A stretch of 39,890 bases of DNA, taken from CAZKUN01 sp964555935. Its GTDB lineage: Bacteria; Armatimonadota; Zipacnadia; Zipacnadales; VGFC01. Positions 37,637-39,890 of this stretch are shown piece after piece (within the stretch, counting starts at the first letter, position 1; the number at the start of each line of letters is the position of its first letter). The DNA is taken from positions 1 to 39,890 of the forward strand of contig CAZKUN010000063.1 in assembly GCA_964555935.1 (NCBI GenBank). The letters run 5' to 3'. The notes beneath the pieces are model-generated. The model had not been told where the DNA came from. It saw only the letters and a list, made by a program, of their open reading frames with translations, and did not search any database. Made by a program: the position numbers and the translations under genes.

Positions 37637-39890
37637 ATGCGCCTTGCCATTGTCACGCTAGCATCCATATCAGCCGCATGCGCCGGCGCGGACGATTGGC
37701 CGACATACATGGGCGACAATGCCCGCAGCGGCGTGTCCACCGAGAGCCTCCCGACACCGCTGGCCGAGATCTGGCGCTACGAGGCCCGCCACGCGCCCAA
37801 GCCCGCGTGGCCGCCGCCGGCCAAAGACAACATCTGGCACAAGCTCGAGGGCCTGAAGGGCGCCGTCCAGTTCGATCGAGCGCACCAGACGGTCATCGCC
37901 GACGGTCTGCTCTACTTCGGCTCATCGGCCGAAGACAAGTTGGTCTGCCTCGACGCGAGCACCGGCGAGGAGCGCTGGACCTACCTGACCGACGGGCCCG
38001 TTCGGCTGGCGCCGTCGATCGATCAAGGCCGAGCCTACTTCGGCGCGGATGACGGTCATGCATACTGCCTCGACGCCCGGTCGGGGGAGCTGATCTGGCA
38101 GGTTCTTGTACCCCCCAAAGACCGCAGAATCCCAGGCAACGGCAGGATCATCAGCGACAAGCCCATCCGCTCCGGCGTGCTCGTCGACGAGGGCGTGGCA
38201 TACTGTTTCGCGGGGATCTTCCCGGCCTACGGCGTCTACGGCTGCGCGATTGACGCGGACACCGGCGAGCTTCTCTGGCGGAAGAAGATGGATGGCGCCT
38301 CGCCTCAAGGCTACCTCCTGGCATCGGCTGAGACGCTCTTCGTGCCCTCGGGTCGGATGCCCCCTGTCATGATTGCCAGAGCAACGGGTGAGGCCCGCGG
38401 GACGCTGCCAGGGCCCGGCGGCGCCTTCGCCCTACTCACAGGTGACGAACTCGTCACCGGGCCCGGGCGCACCACGGGATCCGTCGAGCTGGCGAGCACG
38501 ACCACCAAAGCCTCGATTGCCGCCTTCAACGGTATCCGGATGATCGTGAGCGGGGGAATCGCTTTCCTGCAGTCAGACGCCCGGCTCGTCGCCATCGACC
38601 GCGCCCGCCGGGCGGACCTCTCCGCTTCCGGGGAAGACGCGGCCGGAGCCGAGATCTGGTCGCGGGAGACCACCCACGCGTCCTCGCTGATCCTCGCGGG
38701 TGATGCCCTGATCGCCGGCGGCGACGGAGAGATCCTCATCGTCGACGCGAAGGATGGCTCCGAGATCGCCCGCGCGCCCGTTTCCGGGAACGCCTTCGGC
38801 CTGAGTGCCGCCGGCGGCCGGGTCTACGTCAGCACCGACGAGGGCGTCATCCACTGCTTCGGCTCGGGCTCGGGCGAGACGAAAGTGGTCGCCCCGCGTG
38901 CGGATCCCGAGGTCTACGCCGACGACGATTCCACGCTCGTCCGTCGCGTCCGCACGATCCTGGCCGAGACCGAGATCGACCAGGGATACGCGCTGGTGCT
39001 GGACGAAACCGACGGCGAAATGGCCTATGAAATCGCCCGCAACAGCCGCCTCCAAGTGGTGGCCCTGATCGCCTATGAGCGCGAAGCCGCCCAAGCGCGC
39101 GAGAAGCTCGATCGAGCGGGGATGCTCGGCGCGCGCGTGACCGTTCACGTGGCGCCGCCCGGCAAGTACCCGCATGCGTCCCACCTGTTCAATCTCATCG
39201 TCTCGCGAAGCTCAGTCACCACCACCGCGCCCCCAAGCCGCGATCCGGTGCGCCTCCTTCGCCCCGAGGGCGGCATCATCTGCCTCGGCTCGCGGCGGCC
39301 CTCGCGCAACGGGCTGACGTCGCGCGCGCTGCGTGCGCTCTGGGGCGACGCGCCGGCGTGTGAGGTCGTCAACCTCCGCAAGCTCGGGCCTGTCGTAACG
39401 CGCGGGAAGCTGCCGGGAGCGGGCACGTGGACATCCGCCTACGGCGACCTCGCCAATACTGCCGCCAGTAGCGACACGGTCGGCGGCGAGCTGGCGCTGC
39501 GGTGGTTCGGCGAGCCCGGGCCTGAGCCCATGGTCGACCGCCACCACCGCGCGATGTCATCGCTCATCGCCGATGGACGGCTCATCGTGCCCGGCAATGA
39601 CGTTCTCATCGCCGCCGATGCCTACAACGGCGCGCCGCTCTGGGAGCGGAGCGTTCCTGGGCTGAGGCGAGTCGGCGTGGGCAAGAACTGCGGTCACATC
39701 ATTCTCGACGAGGGCACGATCTACGCTGCCGTGCAAGACGATTGCTGGGTCCTCGACGCCGCCACGGGCGAGACCTTGGCCGAGATTCCCGTCCCGATGC
39801 CCGACCGTGACTGGGGCTATGTGGGCGCGTCCGGAGACCAGCTCATCGGCACCGCCACCCAGCCCGGAGCCGCCGTATCCGATCATGACA
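37637..39890 (+). CDS. PQQ-like beta-propeller protein fused to a methyltransferase-like domain (partial)
   Basis: At least 751 codons from the ATG at 37637 to the right edge with no stop. A short signal peptide (MRLAIVTLASISAACAGA) is followed by DDWPTYMGDNARSGVSTESL, the usual start of outer-envelope PQQ_2/YncE-type propellers. Blades repeat the pattern L-x-C-L-D-A-x-T/S-G-E-x-x-W (VCLDASTGEERW, YCLDARSGELIW, CAIDADTGELLW). Around residues 430-520 an inserted domain, starting ILAETEIDQGYALVLD, resembles a class I SAM-dependent methyltransferase, with degenerate glycines in motif I (VLDETDGEMAYEIA). Propeller blades resume after it (APLWERSVPG; VLDAATGETLAE). Whether it binds a quinone or a methyl donor is unknown. 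Confidence 0.85.
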   Translation, partial: MRLAIVTLASISAACAGADDWPTYMGDNARSGVSTESLPTPLAEIWRYEARHAPKPAWPPPAKDNIWHKLEGLKGAVQFDRAHQTVIADGLLYFGSSAEDKLVCLDASTGEERWTYLTDGPVRLAPSIDQGRAYFGADDGHAYCLDARSGELIWQVLVPPKDRRIPGNGRIISDKPIRSGVLVDEGVAYCFAGIFPAYGVYGCAIDADTGELLWRKKMDGASPQGYLLASAETLFVPSGRMPPVMIARATGEARGTLPGPGGAFALLTGDELVTGPGRTTGSVELASTTTKASIAAFNGIRMIVSGGIAFLQSDARLVAIDRARRADLSASGEDAAGAEIWSRETTHASSLILAGDALIAGGDGEILIVDAKDGSEIARAPVSGNAFGLSAAGGRVYVSTDEGVIHCFGSGSGETKVVAPRADPEVYADDDSTLVRRVRTILAETEIDQGYALVLDETDGEMAYEIARNSRLQVVALIAYEREAAQAREKLDRAGMLGARVTVHVAPPGKYPHASHLFNLIVSRSSVTTTAPPSRDPVRLLRPEGGIICLGSRRPSRNGLTSRALRALWGDAPACEVVNLRKLGPVVTRGKLPGAGTWTSAYGDLANTAASSDTVGGELALRWFGEPGPEPMVDRHHRAMSSLIADGRLIVPGNDVLIAADAYNGAPLWERSVPGLRRVGVGKNCGHIILDEGTIYAAVQDDCWVLDAATGETLAEIPVPMPDRDWGYVGASGDQLIGTATQPGAAVSDHD

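Overview
The window is 39.9 kb of GC-rich, densely coding bacterial chromosome, probably from a metagenome assembly: a run of ten Ns (18155-18164) sits inside aroE. The gene order is of the Firmicutes/Terrabacteria type: cinA-thpR-recA-recX-rny-ymdB-spoVS on the plus strand, and rarA-rsbV-rsbW-sigB/F-AI-2E exporter-alaS-ruvX-mltG-yqeG-aroE on the minus strand. The secreted LamG, GHL10-like and PQQ-propeller proteins at the right end are more typical of Armatimonadota, Planctomycetota and similar environmental phyla. Armatimonadota or a neighbouring Terrabacteria lineage is my best guess from gene order and composition; no marker here settles it.

Layout. 1-2327 (minus): the start of a secreted alpha/beta-hydrolase-like protein and a membrane-anchored Gly/Pro-rich protein. 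2870-5786 (plus): an HtrA protease with Glu at the usual catalytic Asp position, an Ogt-type DNA repair protein, and a VapBC-type toxin-antitoxin pair with its own promoter. 5795-12521 (plus): a sigma70-type promoter followed by the cinA-thpR-recA-recX-rny-ymdB-spoVS block. The ymdB start region reads ATG-TAA-CTG. 12658-13968: a DUF1015 gene.

13960-17457 holds three divergent paralogous membrane proteins in a row, between the convergent DUF1015 gene and aroE. The middle copy is bounded on one side by a 37-bp copy of the DUF1015 3' end and on the other by an 87-bp copy of the aroE 3' end and leader. The locus therefore looks like stacked alleles of one gene, and it is the most unusual structure in the window.

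17500-27556 (minus) is a tightly packed unit that can be traced back to a promoter and a convincing 6S RNA candidate just upstream of rarA. It links a sigma70-holoenzyme RNA regulator with an RsbV/RsbW/SigB-type partner-switching module. 27713-30372 (minus): an ECF sigma factor, its zinc-finger anti-sigma factor and a secreted protein with STN-like repeats, behind a TTGACC-18-TATAAT promoter. 30746-37196 (minus): three secreted carbohydrate-active-type proteins. They are separated from a divergent PQQ-propeller/methyltransferase-like fusion (37637 to the right edge) by an intergenic region with two 15-bp operator-like palindromes and a hairpin repeat.

All functions are inferred from motifs and gene order read by eye; no database search was run.
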